Below, piece by piece: positions 1-6,490 of a stretch of 10,004 nucleotides of DNA. Source of the DNA: Nitrososphaeraceae archaeon (GTDB taxonomy: Archaea; Thermoproteota; Nitrososphaeria; Nitrososphaerales; Nitrososphaeraceae); assembly GCA_025922715.1 (NCBI GenBank), contig JAICHH010000059.1, positions 1-10,004 on the forward strand, in the 5' to 3' direction. Numbering within the stretch: position 1 is the stretch's first letter; every line of letters starts with the position of its first letter. The position numbers and the translations under genes were made by a program. The notes below the pieces were generated by a model that saw nothing but the letters and a program-made list of their open reading frames with translations, made no database searches and was not told the origin of the DNA.

Positions 1-1
1 G

Positions 2-1438
2 CCAAAAGGTTTAGATAAACTCTTAATAGATCAAGCGATGAATAGGCACGTTTCAAACGATGGTGTAACCATTCTTCTCTCTTTAAAGGCAATTCATCCA
101 GTTGCACGGATGATAGTAGAAATAGCAGAAAGACAGGAGCAATTAGTAGGTGATGGGACCACAACCGCCGTAGTAATGGCATCAGAAATGATAAAAGAAG
201 GTAAGAGGCTTATTAAAGAGCTTGGAGTTCATCCTACGAAAGTAGTTGAGGGAATAGAAAATGGCGTAAATCATGCATGTAAGATTTTAGAAAAAGATGC
301 CAAAAAAATATCTCTTGAAGATAAAGAATTGGAGCAAATTATAAAAACCTCCTTAGCTTCAAAATTAGATGGTATTAACTTATCAGAATTAGTAATAAAA
401 TCAATTAGGACAGTAGGAAATAATTCAATATATAATAATTTATATGATTTTGATAAATCAATTAAAGTAATTAGAAAAACTAACGTTTCTGATACTGTTT
501 TCAATGGTATTGTCTTGGAAAGAAAACGTATGGATCAAGAAATGCCTATGCGAATACTAAAGCCTAAAATAATGATCGTAAAACTTGATTTAAAACCTGT
601 AAAAGAATCTTGGTTGAAAGAAAATAACCGTTATGAAGAAATCTTGAATATGGAGAATGACCGGTTAGTAAAATCTAAAAAAATTGTAAATGAAATCATG
701 GTTACAGGTGCTAATACTCTTCTAATATCTTCGCCCGAGGTAGATGAAGTTATAGAGAATCTCTTAGTGTCCAAAAATATCTTTGCAACAAGAATATCTT
801 CGGATGAAGTAGAATTTTTATCTAGATATACTGGTGCAAAACCTGTACGGATGATGGAAGATCTTAAGAATAATGGCATTCTCGGAAATGCTGACTCTAT
901 ATACGAAGATGAAGATACGGGACTTATCTATATTGAAAATGGCTCTGGTAAAAATATAGTTACAATCATAGTCTCTGGAACAACCAAGGAAACTTCTCTT
1001 GAAAGATGGAGGTCTGTTATCGATGGTGTCAATGCCTCGGAAGCTGCCTTGAATAGAGGAATAGTTGCTGGCGGTGGAGCAGCAGAAATACATGTAATTG
1101 AAAAGTTAAAGAGTCTACGATTAAAGGGATTAGAACAAGTAGGACTCGATGTTGTAGCATCAGCACTGGAAAGTATAATGCGACAGATACTCACTAATGC
1201 TGGATTCAATGGTTTAGAAAAAGTAATGGCAGCCAAAGCATCAAAACCAAACATTGGAATAGATATTGACTCAGGAGACCTTGTAAATATGTTTGAAAAG
1301 GGAATCCTTGATCCCCTATTGGTTAAATTAATGGCTCTTGAAGCAGCTGGCGAAATTTCAAAATCAGTTTTAAGAATAGATAGAAACCTTGCTGCAGAAG
1401 ATCTTAGTCCGCAAAGTGTATCGGAAATAAAGAGGTAA
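2..1438 (+). CDS. Divergent group II chaperonin (thermosome/Cpn60-TCP-1 family), 5' end outside window
   Basis: This is an ATP-driven cytosolic chaperonin subunit. The frame is already open at base 2 and reads PKGLDKLLID, matching the conserved N-terminal equatorial block of thermosomes, so the ATG at 38 is internal and roughly 40-45 residues lie before the window. The nucleotide-binding GDGTTT motif is at 149-166 and the AGGGA motif of the second equatorial half at 1067-1081. The apical part, with a helical-protrusion-like stretch (MENDRLVKSKKIVNEI) followed by TGAN, is of group II type. The region before AGGGA (DGVNASEAALNRGIV) instead matches the spacing and residues of group I GroEL (DALxATRAAVEEGVV), including the catalytic Asp. 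It ends with VLRID, as in thermosomes. The expected length is about 520 residues, slightly short for the family. It lies 10 bp upstream of the next gene and heads the visible urease accessory operon, so it may be a paralogue dedicated to urease assembly rather than the housekeeping thermosome (inference). The family call is secure; the role is not. Confidence 0.93.
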   Translation, partial: PKGLDKLLIDQAMNRHVSNDGVTILLSLKAIHPVARMIVEIAERQEQLVGDGTTTAVVMASEMIKEGKRLIKELGVHPTKVVEGIENGVNHACKILEKDAKKISLEDKELEQIIKTSLASKLDGINLSELVIKSIRTVGNNSIYNNLYDFDKSIKVIRKTNVSDTVFNGIVLERKRMDQEMPMRILKPKIMIVKLDLKPVKESWLKENNRYEEILNMENDRLVKSKKIVNEIMVTGANTLLISSPEVDEVIENLLVSKNIFATRISSDEVEFLSRYTGAKPVRMMEDLKNNGILGNADSIYEDEDTGLIYIENGSGKNIVTIIVSGTTKETSLERWRSVIDGVNASEAALNRGIVAGGGAAEIHVIEKLKSLRLKGLEQVGLDVVASALESIMRQILTNAGFNGLEKVMAAKASKPNIGIDIDSGDLVNMFEKGILDPLLVKLMALEAAGEISKSVLRIDRNLAAEDLSPQSVSEIKR

Positions 1439-1448
1439 ATGATGTAAT

Positions 1449-1847
1449 ATGCAGATCCGTCATTGTGTTGAAGAAAATAATGTGGATGAAAACTTGATTA
1501 TCAAAAAACCAAAAGAAATTAGACATATAATAGCCCAAGGAGGTAAAATAAAACAAATGTCAGGATTTATTGATCCTAGATCTCATCTTAATCTTGACTA
1601 TACTTTACATCGTGTAACAAAATGCATAATAGCAAAAAAATTTGAAATAGGATCCGAATTGCTTTTTACTGGTTCTGGATTTATCTTTGCTATGGTAACT
1701 AAATCTCATTTTGAACATTATGGATACATAGATTATACAAAAAATCTTACAGAAATGATAGATAAAGTCAATGATTTAAGAAATTCAAAATCCATTTATA
1801 CAAGCAATCTTAAAAAATGTGATAGAGAGCACCCAAAAGTAATATGA
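1449..1847 (+). CDS. Unrecognised 132-residue protein in urease accessory operon
   Basis: I do not recognise this family. The protein is 132 residues, lysine-rich, with no signal peptide and no clear membrane helix; LLFTGSGFIFAMV (71-83) is the most hydrophobic stretch and is too short and polar for a confident transmembrane segment. It carries seven histidines and three cysteines, including RHC at 4-6, HFEH at 87-90 and CDREH at 124-128, which could bind metal, but this is speculation. The start is ATG 10 bp after the chaperonin stop, with a weak GAGGT 13-17 bases upstream. The stop overlaps the next start (ATGA, 4 bp), indicating translational coupling to ureE. The position between a chaperonin and UreE suggests a role in urease or nickel handling. 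It does not show the UreE, UreF, UreG or UreD motifs, all of which are present downstream. Confidence 0.82.
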   Translation: MQIRHCVEENNVDENLIIKKPKEIRHIIAQGGKIKQMSGFIDPRSHLNLDYTLHRVTKCIIAKKFEIGSELLFTGSGFIFAMVTKSHFEHYGYIDYTKNLTEMIDKVNDLRNSKSIYTSNLKKCDREHPKVI

Positions 1848-2362
1848 TTACTGTTAATCAAATTTTAGGTAATATCAATCAAAATTCTAATCTTCGGAAA
1901 AAATATGAAGAGATGTTAAAAAATAATCTTTGTGAAAAAGTACTAATAACTAGAATGGAATCAGAAAAATTAAGAATGAGAAAAAGTACAGATAAGAAAA
2001 CTGATGTTGCTTTTATGTTTGAACATAATCCGAATTTAAGAAATGATGATGTAATTTTTATGGATGATAACAAAATGATATTGCTGACACTTGAATCAGA
2101 ATCCGTAGCTATAATCACCTTCAAAAGTTATGAAAACAAAGAAAATATTTTTCCACTTTCTGTTAAGATTGGACATACCCTCGGTAATTTACATAGACCT
2201 ATAAAGGTAACAAAAAATCAAGTAATTTTTCCATTGCAAGCTGAAACAGAATTGGAAATGCTAAAAAAGAGGTTTTCATCATTTAATCAATTCCTGGATA
2301 TTCGAAGTGATAACATGATCTTTGAACCAGACGAGGAGGGATCAAATATTCATGAACACTAG
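1844..2362 (+). CDS. ureE: Urease accessory protein UreE (nickel metallochaperone)
   Basis: UreE binds Ni2+ and hands it to the UreD-UreF-UreG complex for insertion into apo-urease in the cytosol. The N-terminal domain begins near residue 33 (VLITRMESEKLRMRKSTDKK), followed by DDNKMILLTLESESV, typical of UreE_N. The C-terminal ferredoxin-like metal-binding domain carries GHTLGNLHRPI at 110-120, the UreE signature GHxLGNRHxP with Leu replacing the usual Arg; H117 corresponds to the conserved nickel ligand. The C terminus ends NIHEH, giving H170 and H172 as further likely ligands; it is not an extended His-rich tail. At 172 residues it is slightly longer than many homologues because of an N-terminal extension of about 30 residues. 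It starts inside the stop of the upstream gene, and the downstream ureF start lies within its last codons. Confidence 0.93.
   Translation: MITVNQILGNINQNSNLRKKYEEMLKNNLCEKVLITRMESEKLRMRKSTDKKTDVAFMFEHNPNLRNDDVIFMDDNKMILLTLESESVAIITFKSYENKENIFPLSVKIGHTLGNLHRPIKVTKNQVIFPLQAETELEMLKKRFSSFNQFLDIRSDNMIFEPDEEGSNIHEH
2333..2340 (+). promoter_or_regulatory. Shine-Dalgarno site for ureF inside the end of ureE
   Basis: GAGGAGGG lies 11 bases before the ATG at 2352. It is the clearest ribosome binding site in the window, and it decides the ureF start: the in-frame TTG at 2322 precedes it, while ATG 2352 is correctly placed behind it. It sits within ureE codons, so ureF translation probably follows ureE translation. 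Confidence 0.7.
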
Positions 2363-3146
2363 ATTTAGTAATAAAATAGACGTTATTGATAATAGTAATA
2401 TGAATCAACATGTTGATGATGATGATGATGATGATGATGTTACCACTTCTTTAGATCCACTTGTAGATGAGGTTAGTATGCTTCAGCTTGGAGATTCATT
2501 CTTCCCTACTGGAATGTATACCACATCAAGTGGTTTGGAAACATTATTTTATGATAAAAGAATCAAAACTAAGCAAGAAATCATTGAATTTATAACAGTT
2601 TGTCTACAATATCAAATAGGACCTGCTGATTGTGCAGCTCTTTCTAATGCATATGACTTTGCTAAAGAAGAAAATATTTCTAAAATAATAGAAATAGATC
2701 ATATTCTGTTTTCAATGAAATTAATAAAAGAGATTCGTGAGGCTTCAATAAGGTCAGGAAGACAATTTTTGAATTGTTTATTGAGCTTTGTTCCAGATAA
2801 TACTTTAATTTCTTTATATTATAATTCAATAAAGAATAAGGCTGCAAATGGTATATATCCGGTTGCACTAGCACTAGCATCAAATAGTTTAAATATAAAA
2901 AAAGAACGTGCATGTCTTATTCTATTATATGGATTTACAGTTAGTATCACAGGTGCGGCACTTAGACTTGGAATGATACAACATATTGAAGGACAACAGA
3001 TTATTCATGAGCTAAAACCGATTATGACAACTGTTTTAAACAACAATATAAAGAGACATTTCTCCCATTTATGGCAGTTTAGTCCAAGTATCGATCTTGT
3101 TCAAATGAAACATGAAAGAATGGATTCGAAAATGTTTATTACATAA
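2352..3146 (+). CDS. ureF: Urease accessory protein UreF
   Basis: UreF bridges UreD and UreG in the urease activation complex and gates nickel transfer. The family signature MLQLGDSFFPTGMYTTSSGLE begins at residue 43, followed by REASIRSGRQFL and GIYPVALALAS blocks, the latter two characteristic of the all-helical UreF fold. With the ATG at 2352 the product is 264 residues, longer than the usual approximately 220-230, because of an acidic N-terminal extension of about 40 residues. That extension contains eight consecutive aspartates (residues 22-29) encoded by a GAT microsatellite. An alternative start is ATG 2400, still before the Asp run, but only 2352 has a good Shine-Dalgarno site. The gene overlaps ureE by 11 bp and ends 21 bp before ureG. 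The identification is firm and the exact start fairly so. Confidence 0.93.
   Translation: MNTRFSNKIDVIDNSNMNQHVDDDDDDDDVTTSLDPLVDEVSMLQLGDSFFPTGMYTTSSGLETLFYDKRIKTKQEIIEFITVCLQYQIGPADCAALSNAYDFAKEENISKIIEIDHILFSMKLIKEIREASIRSGRQFLNCLLSFVPDNTLISLYYNSIKNKAANGIYPVALALASNSLNIKKERACLILLYGFTVSITGAALRLGMIQHIEGQQIIHELKPIMTTVLNNNIKRHFSHLWQFSPSIDLVQMKHERMDSKMFIT
2415..2438 (+). repeat. (GAT)8 microsatellite encoding Asp8 in UreF
   Basis: Eight perfect in-frame GAT units encode a run of eight aspartates just upstream of the conserved UreF domain. Every codon in the run is the same Asp codon, which suggests expansion by replication slippage rather than selection on individual residues. Length changes would stay in frame. 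Confidence 0.95.
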
Positions 3147-3167
3147 AATATCATTTATTATTTTGAG

Positions 3168-3830
3168 ATGACATTTAAAAGAATTCCTAGAGTCGGTATT
3201 GGTGGTCCAGTAGGTTCTGGTAAGACTATGTTGATAGAACAATTTGTTCCATTATTAAGTCAAATAGGGTATAGAATTGCTATTATTTCCAATGATGTAG
3301 TATCAAAAGAAGACGCTGATAGAATGAGAAGAAATTTGGCGTCAGAAAGAGGGCTTATGCCTGAAAGTCTAGTAATTGGATTAGCTACAGGTGGATGTCC
3401 CCATACTGCAGTAAGAGAAGATCCTTCCATGAATCTCTCTGTAGTTGAAGATATTGAATCAGCTCATAATCAAGAGTTAGATTTAATAATTATTGAAAGT
3501 GGTGGAGACAATATTACAACCACATTTAGCCCTGCACTTGCTGATTATTTCATCTATATTATTGATGTTGCTGGAGGAGATAAATATCCACGAAAACGTG
3601 GTCTTGGAATCGAAAACTGCGATCTGTTGGTAATTAATAAAATTGATCTAGCACCACATGTGGGGGCAGACCTCAAGATAATGGAACGAGATGCCACATT
3701 AATTAGAAAGAATAAACCTTTTGTTTTTGTAAACTGTAAAACTGGTGAGGGAATTAAAGAAGTAGCAGATAATATCGTAAAAAATGTTTTATTTGAGTTA
3801 CCACCAAAAACAACAACAACAAAAAACTGA
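3168..3830 (+). CDS. ureG: Urease accessory GTPase UreG
   Basis: UreG is a SIMIBI-class GTPase whose GTP hydrolysis drives nickel insertion into urease. All the hallmark motifs are visible: P-loop GGPVGSGKT (12-20), the nickel-binding Cys-Pro-His at C77-P78-H79 within GCPHTAVRED, ESGGDN (110-115), DVAGGDKYPRKRG (133-145) and the guanine-specificity motif NKID (157-160) followed by LAPHVGA. The length of 220 residues is normal for the family. There is no His-rich N-terminal extension, so nickel storage must rest with UreE or elsewhere. The C terminus ends in a low-complexity PPKTTTTKN tail encoded by four ACA codons. The ATG lies 21 bp after ureF, and ureD follows 9 bp after the stop. This is the most secure call in the operon. 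Confidence 0.97.
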   Translation: MTFKRIPRVGIGGPVGSGKTMLIEQFVPLLSQIGYRIAIISNDVVSKEDADRMRRNLASERGLMPESLVIGLATGGCPHTAVREDPSMNLSVVEDIESAHNQELDLIIIESGGDNITTTFSPALADYFIYIIDVAGGDKYPRKRGLGIENCDLLVINKIDLAPHVGADLKIMERDATLIRKNKPFVFVNCKTGEGIKEVADNIVKNVLFELPPKTTTTKN

Positions 3831-3839
3831 ATAACTAAC

Positions 3840-4769
3840 TTGAAAGAATTAGAATATTTTATTCCAGACGATATCCCTCAAGAAGTATTATCTTACGAAT
3901 CAGCTCTTAGTCAACTAAGTGTAGGAAAAGCAGGAAAATTAGGGGCTCTATTTTTACTACTAGAAAAAAATGATAAAGTAAATAAAACAGTTATCAAGGA
4001 ACAATACTCAAAAGTACCTTTATTTACTCAAAGAGCTCTGTATCTAGAAGAGAGTCTTCCTTCTATGGCCTATATATATATCATTTCTCCATCGGGGGGA
4101 GTACTACAAGGAGATAGGTATAGAATTGATATAAAATTAGCTAAAAATGCAATAGCTCATATAACTACTCAAGGAGCTACCCGGCTCTACAGAATGGATA
4201 AAAATTTTGCTACACAAATCTTGAATATATCATTAGATAGTAATTGCTATTTTGAATATGTTCCTGATCAAATAATACCTTATAGAGACTCACGATTTTA
4301 TCAATCTGTAAATCTTAATTTAGATGATGATGCAACCTTAATATATTCTGAAACTATAGTTCCTGGTCGAATGGCTATGGGTGAATATTTTGACTATGAT
4401 GTATGTTATTTAAAGACTATAGCCAAAAGCCATACTGGGTCATTAAAGCTTGTTGATACAGCATTATTAGAACCAAAAAAAAATCAATTAAAAAGATTTG
4501 GGCTTCTCGAAGCATTTAATATGTTCTCAAATATGTACTTGTTAGTTCCAACTAAATATGTAAATATTCTAAATGAAAAAATCAGTGAAGATATAATTAA
4601 TTACGATAAAGTAGTAGCAAGGTGTTCAATATTACCTAATGACTCTGGAATAATAGTGAGGATACTAGGTAACATGATTGATAGTATCAAAGAAGTCACC
4701 CATCATATACTTAAAATCTGTAGGCAAGAAATTCTTGGAGCTGGATTTACCGGTATTAGGAAGAATTAA
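3840..4769 (+). CDS. ureD: Urease accessory protein UreD (UreH)
   Basis: UreD is the scaffold that binds apo-urease directly and recruits UreF and UreG, forming the tunnel for nickel delivery. Conserved blocks seen are SPSGGVLQGDRYRIDI (83-98), TTQGATRLYRM (109-119), VPDQIIPYRDSRF (141-153) and ETIVPGRMAMGE (171-182). The length of 309 residues is slightly above the usual 270-300. The start is TTG at 3840: the frame is closed by the ureG stop at 3828-3830, TTG is the only normal initiation codon before the conserved region, and the first ATG would delete the SPSGG core. No good Shine-Dalgarno site is seen, so coupling to ureG (9-bp gap) is likely. It is the last gene of the operon, followed by a T8 tract. 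Confidence 0.93.
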   Translation: MKELEYFIPDDIPQEVLSYESALSQLSVGKAGKLGALFLLLEKNDKVNKTVIKEQYSKVPLFTQRALYLEESLPSMAYIYIISPSGGVLQGDRYRIDIKLAKNAIAHITTQGATRLYRMDKNFATQILNISLDSNCYFEYVPDQIIPYRDSRFYQSVNLNLDDDATLIYSETIVPGRMAMGEYFDYDVCYLKTIAKSHTGSLKLVDTALLEPKKNQLKRFGLLEAFNMFSNMYLLVPTKYVNILNEKISEDIINYDKVVARCSILPNDSGIIVRILGNMIDSIKEVTHHILKICRQEILGAGFTGIRKN

Positions 4770-4776
4770 AAATATA

Positions 4777-4784
4777 TTTTTTTT
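4777..4784 (+). terminator. Oligo-T termination tract after the urease operon
   Basis: Eight consecutive T residues begin 7 bases after the ureD stop, without a G+C-rich hairpin. This is the usual form of archaeal intrinsic termination. More T-rich sequence follows downstream. Confidence 0.55.
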
Positions 4785-4841
4785 GAAATTTATATTTATA
4801 AAATAATATACGTGTACATATGTTAATTTTTATTTTGTTAT

Positions 4842-4991
4842 TTATCGTGATATCGTCCAGAATTCTGTAATTTTGAGTCTATGATTTAAATTTTCTTTGT
4901 GAATCTCAGCATCTACTTTGGTATCAAAAACTTTATCACAATCAAGACACCATGATGTTTGTTTCTTTCTACTTTTATCTAATGCATTCAA
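4842..4991 (-). CDS. Small C2H2 zinc-finger-like peptide (49 aa)
   Basis: A short minus-strand frame in the gap after the urease operon encodes 49 residues if it starts at the TTG at 4991. It contains C15-x2-C18-x12-H31-x5-H37 with aromatic and hydrophobic residues in the usual finger positions (SWCLDCDKVFDTK), close to the classical C2H2 spacing, and a basic stretch KSRKK at residues 6-10. A finger of this kind would bind zinc and could bind DNA, RNA or protein. No ATG is available; the frame is open from 5033, so ATA or ATT starts further out are also possible. It converges on ureD. Because the frame is short and the start unusual, it could also be the remnant of a longer gene, but the intact metal-ligand pattern argues for a functional peptide. 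Confidence 0.5.
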   Translation of the reverse strand: MNALDKSRKKQTSWCLDCDKVFDTKVDAEIHKENLNHRLKITEFWTISR

Positions 4992-5217
4992 ATGATAAAA
5001 TACTGATCTAATGTCAAATAAATGATTCGTTATTTAAAAGTTGAAAGATTATACAATTTTAATAGATCTAAGACATATTTTTAATTAATTCTTATTAAAA
5101 TATCTTTAAAATTTAAAAATTACAAATTTTACAGTTCATAACTTTTACAATATATTGCTGCTATTACGATAATTTTATTTAGATTAGAACAATTTAGTAT
5201 TAGTTGGTCTTAATATA
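4992..5217. other. AT-rich intergenic spacer
   Basis: This stretch, together with 4785-4841, is strongly AT-rich and contains no further frame that I can support. It must hold any promoter of the minus-strand zinc-finger frame (a candidate TTTTAAATA reads on the minus strand at about 5031-5039) and borders the thioesterase promoter on its right. No RNA gene or convincing hairpin was seen. Confidence 0.5.
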
Positions 5218-5225
5218 TTTATAAT
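5214..5225 (+). promoter_or_regulatory. TATA box for the thioesterase gene
   Basis: TATATTTATAAT is centred about 27-30 bp before the TTG at 5250, the distance of an archaeal TATA box from its start site. This predicts transcription beginning at or within a few bases of the start codon, that is a leaderless mRNA, and supports the TTG as the true start. High background AT content limits certainty. Confidence 0.45.
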
Positions 5226-5249
5226 AATGAAGACATTCAGGTATTATAT

Positions 5250-5741
5250 TTGCAAAATCCATTTAAGAACCTAAAAAAAACCCCAAATGAATCAAAAGCA
5301 GAAACAACACTCCTGATGTTACCATCAGATGCGAATCCGAAAGGAAATGTGTTTGGAGGCGTAATATTAAAACATGTAGATCTTATAGCTGGTATAGTTG
5401 CTAAAAGACATGCTAATCAATCAAATGTTGTTACTGCAAGTATTGATAGGATGACTTTTATTAAACCAATATTTATTGGCAATTCTTTGATTCTTGAAGC
5501 AAGATTAAATTATGTTAAACGTTCTTCTATGGAGATTGAAGTCAATATTTTTGCGGAAGACCTTGATTATAATTTAAGAGTTCATGCAGGTAGAGCATAT
5601 GTTACGAGCGTTTCAATAGATAAATATGGGAAATCTATGGAAGTTCCCCAGCTTTTATTAGAAACTGAAGATGATAAGCAACGATTTAAAGAAGGCGAGG
5701 CAAGAATGATCTCTCGTCTAAAAGAAGCAGGAAAACTTTGA
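5250..5741 (+). CDS. Acyl-CoA thioesterase, hotdog fold (YciA/BACH type)
   Basis: This enzyme would hydrolyse acyl-CoA to free acid and CoA in the cytosol. The 163-residue protein has a single hotdog domain with the family signature NPKGNVFGGVILKHVD (29-44), in which D44 on the central helix is the expected catalytic acid, followed by VVTASIDRMTFIKPIFIGN and the SSMEIEVNIFAED strand. Substrate chain length cannot be read from the sequence. The start is TTG at 5250; no in-frame ATG precedes it, and the next Met (residue 23) lies just before the conserved core. There is no Shine-Dalgarno site, but a TATA box sits at leaderless distance. It appears to be a single-gene unit, 168 bp from the next gene. 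Confidence 0.9.
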   Translation: MQNPFKNLKKTPNESKAETTLLMLPSDANPKGNVFGGVILKHVDLIAGIVAKRHANQSNVVTASIDRMTFIKPIFIGNSLILEARLNYVKRSSMEIEVNIFAEDLDYNLRVHAGRAYVTSVSIDKYGKSMEVPQLLLETEDDKQRFKEGEARMISRLKEAGKL

Positions 5742-5854
5742 GTTTAATTTTATGAGCTAATTATCTTTTGTGATTATTCTGTGAATATGAAAGTTTAAGT
5801 GATCGTCAATAAATTATTTAAAATATAAATGAATCATATACTATATTCCATACA

Positions 5855-5862
5855 TTTTTTTT
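5855..5862 (+). terminator. Oligo-T tract between thioesterase and CHRD genes
   Basis: A run of eight T residues lies 114 bp beyond the thioesterase stop and 48 bp before the next start. It is a plausible archaeal oligo-T terminator, separating the two genes transcriptionally, but there is no hairpin to strengthen the call. Confidence 0.35.
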
Positions 5863-5875
5863 GAACTGATAAAAA

Positions 5876-5889
5876 TATAATTAAATAAT
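5876..5889 (+). promoter_or_regulatory. Probable TATA region of the CHRD gene
   Basis: The sequence TATAATTAAATAAT ends 20 bp before the ATG at 5910, and no Shine-Dalgarno site is visible between them. The spacing fits a TATA box for a leaderless or nearly leaderless transcript. The high AT background makes the exact element uncertain. Confidence 0.35.
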
Positions 5890-5909
5890 ACGATATATAC
5901 TGTTATAAC

Positions 5910-6482
5910 ATGAACAAATTTTTTTCAATGGGACTTATTGTCATATTTGGCTCCATTCTTACGATCGTCGGAATAAATCTGTATGGATTGGCCGATGCTC
6001 AAGGAAATCCTAGCTTTACAGCAACACTTTCTGGAAAAGAAGTAGTACCTCCTGTTGAAACAGGCGGAAGTGGAATGGCGAATTTTGAAGTCTCTGATAA
6101 TTCTATATCCTATCAAATAAATGTATTAAATGCAGGAAAAATTACCTTTGTTCAGATTCATAAAGGTGCAGCGGGAACAAATGGTGATGTCCTAGCCACC
6201 GTGTTTAAGCCTAAAGGTAATAGTGGAAATCTAATAGATGATCTGCCAAAAATTGGTGATCTGCCAAAGATTTCAGATATTTCTTCAATAACACAAAAAT
6301 CTAGCTCATTCTCTGCTAGTGGAAATATTAATGAGATAGCTTTGACAGGTCCAATGAAAGGTAAACCAATTGCTGATCTGGTAATAGCAATGCAAAGTGG
6401 TGAAACCTATGTAAATGTTCAAACTGAAGATCATCCAGAGGGCGAATTACGAGGACAAATATCTGAAACAGATGAAGGGTAA
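5910..6482 (+). CDS. Secreted CHRD-domain protein
   Basis: The 190-residue protein begins with a signal peptide: MNKFF, a hydrophobic core at about 7-25, and a likely cleavage after A28-D29-A30. The mature part is one CHRD domain, an immunoglobulin-like beta domain first described in chordin: FTATLSGKEVVPPVETGGSG (36-55) at the start, IHKGAAGTNGDV in the middle and YVNVQTEDHPEGELRGQI at the end. In bacterial and archaeal members the middle motif is usually HIHxGxxGxNG; here the first His is replaced by Gln (VQIHKG). A linker carries an 18-nt tandem duplication giving DDLPKIGDLPKISD. The molecular function of prokaryotic CHRD proteins is unsettled; an extracellular or cell-envelope role is the safe statement. 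It appears monocistronic. Confidence 0.9.
   Translation: MNKFFSMGLIVIFGSILTIVGINLYGLADAQGNPSFTATLSGKEVVPPVETGGSGMANFEVSDNSISYQINVLNAGKITFVQIHKGAAGTNGDVLATVFKPKGNSGNLIDDLPKIGDLPKISDISSITQKSSSFSASGNINEIALTGPMKGKPIADLVIAMQSGETYVNVQTEDHPEGELRGQISETDEG
6240..6275 (+). repeat. 18-nt tandem duplication within the CHRD gene
   Basis: Two adjacent 18-base units, beginning GATCTGCCAAA, differ at a few positions and encode DLPKIG followed by DLPKIS. They lie in a linker between conserved blocks of the CHRD domain and probably extend a surface loop. Confidence 0.85.
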
Positions 6483-6490
6483 GACTTAAC

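Noticed and set aside
271..1254. Several minus-strand open frames of 77-108 codons under the chaperonin gene (including 271-504, 631-879, 818-1093, 928-1254)
   Set aside because: They lie wholly within a strongly conserved chaperonin reading frame, overlap one another and show no recognisable motif; they are shadow frames.
2322..2351. Extension of ureF to an upstream in-frame TTG at 2322
   Set aside because: The TTG precedes the Shine-Dalgarno sequence, which is correctly spaced for ATG 2352, and the added residues are not family-like.
2415..2438. GAT repeat considered as part of a CRISPR or other array
   Set aside because: It is a simple trinucleotide run inside a coding frame with no spacers.
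5100..5145. AT-rich inverted segments such as AAAATTTAAAAATTACAAATTTT considered as a hairpin or origin element
   Set aside because: Composition alone explains such matches here; there is no iterated motif, no G+C in the stem and no origin-type gene nearby.
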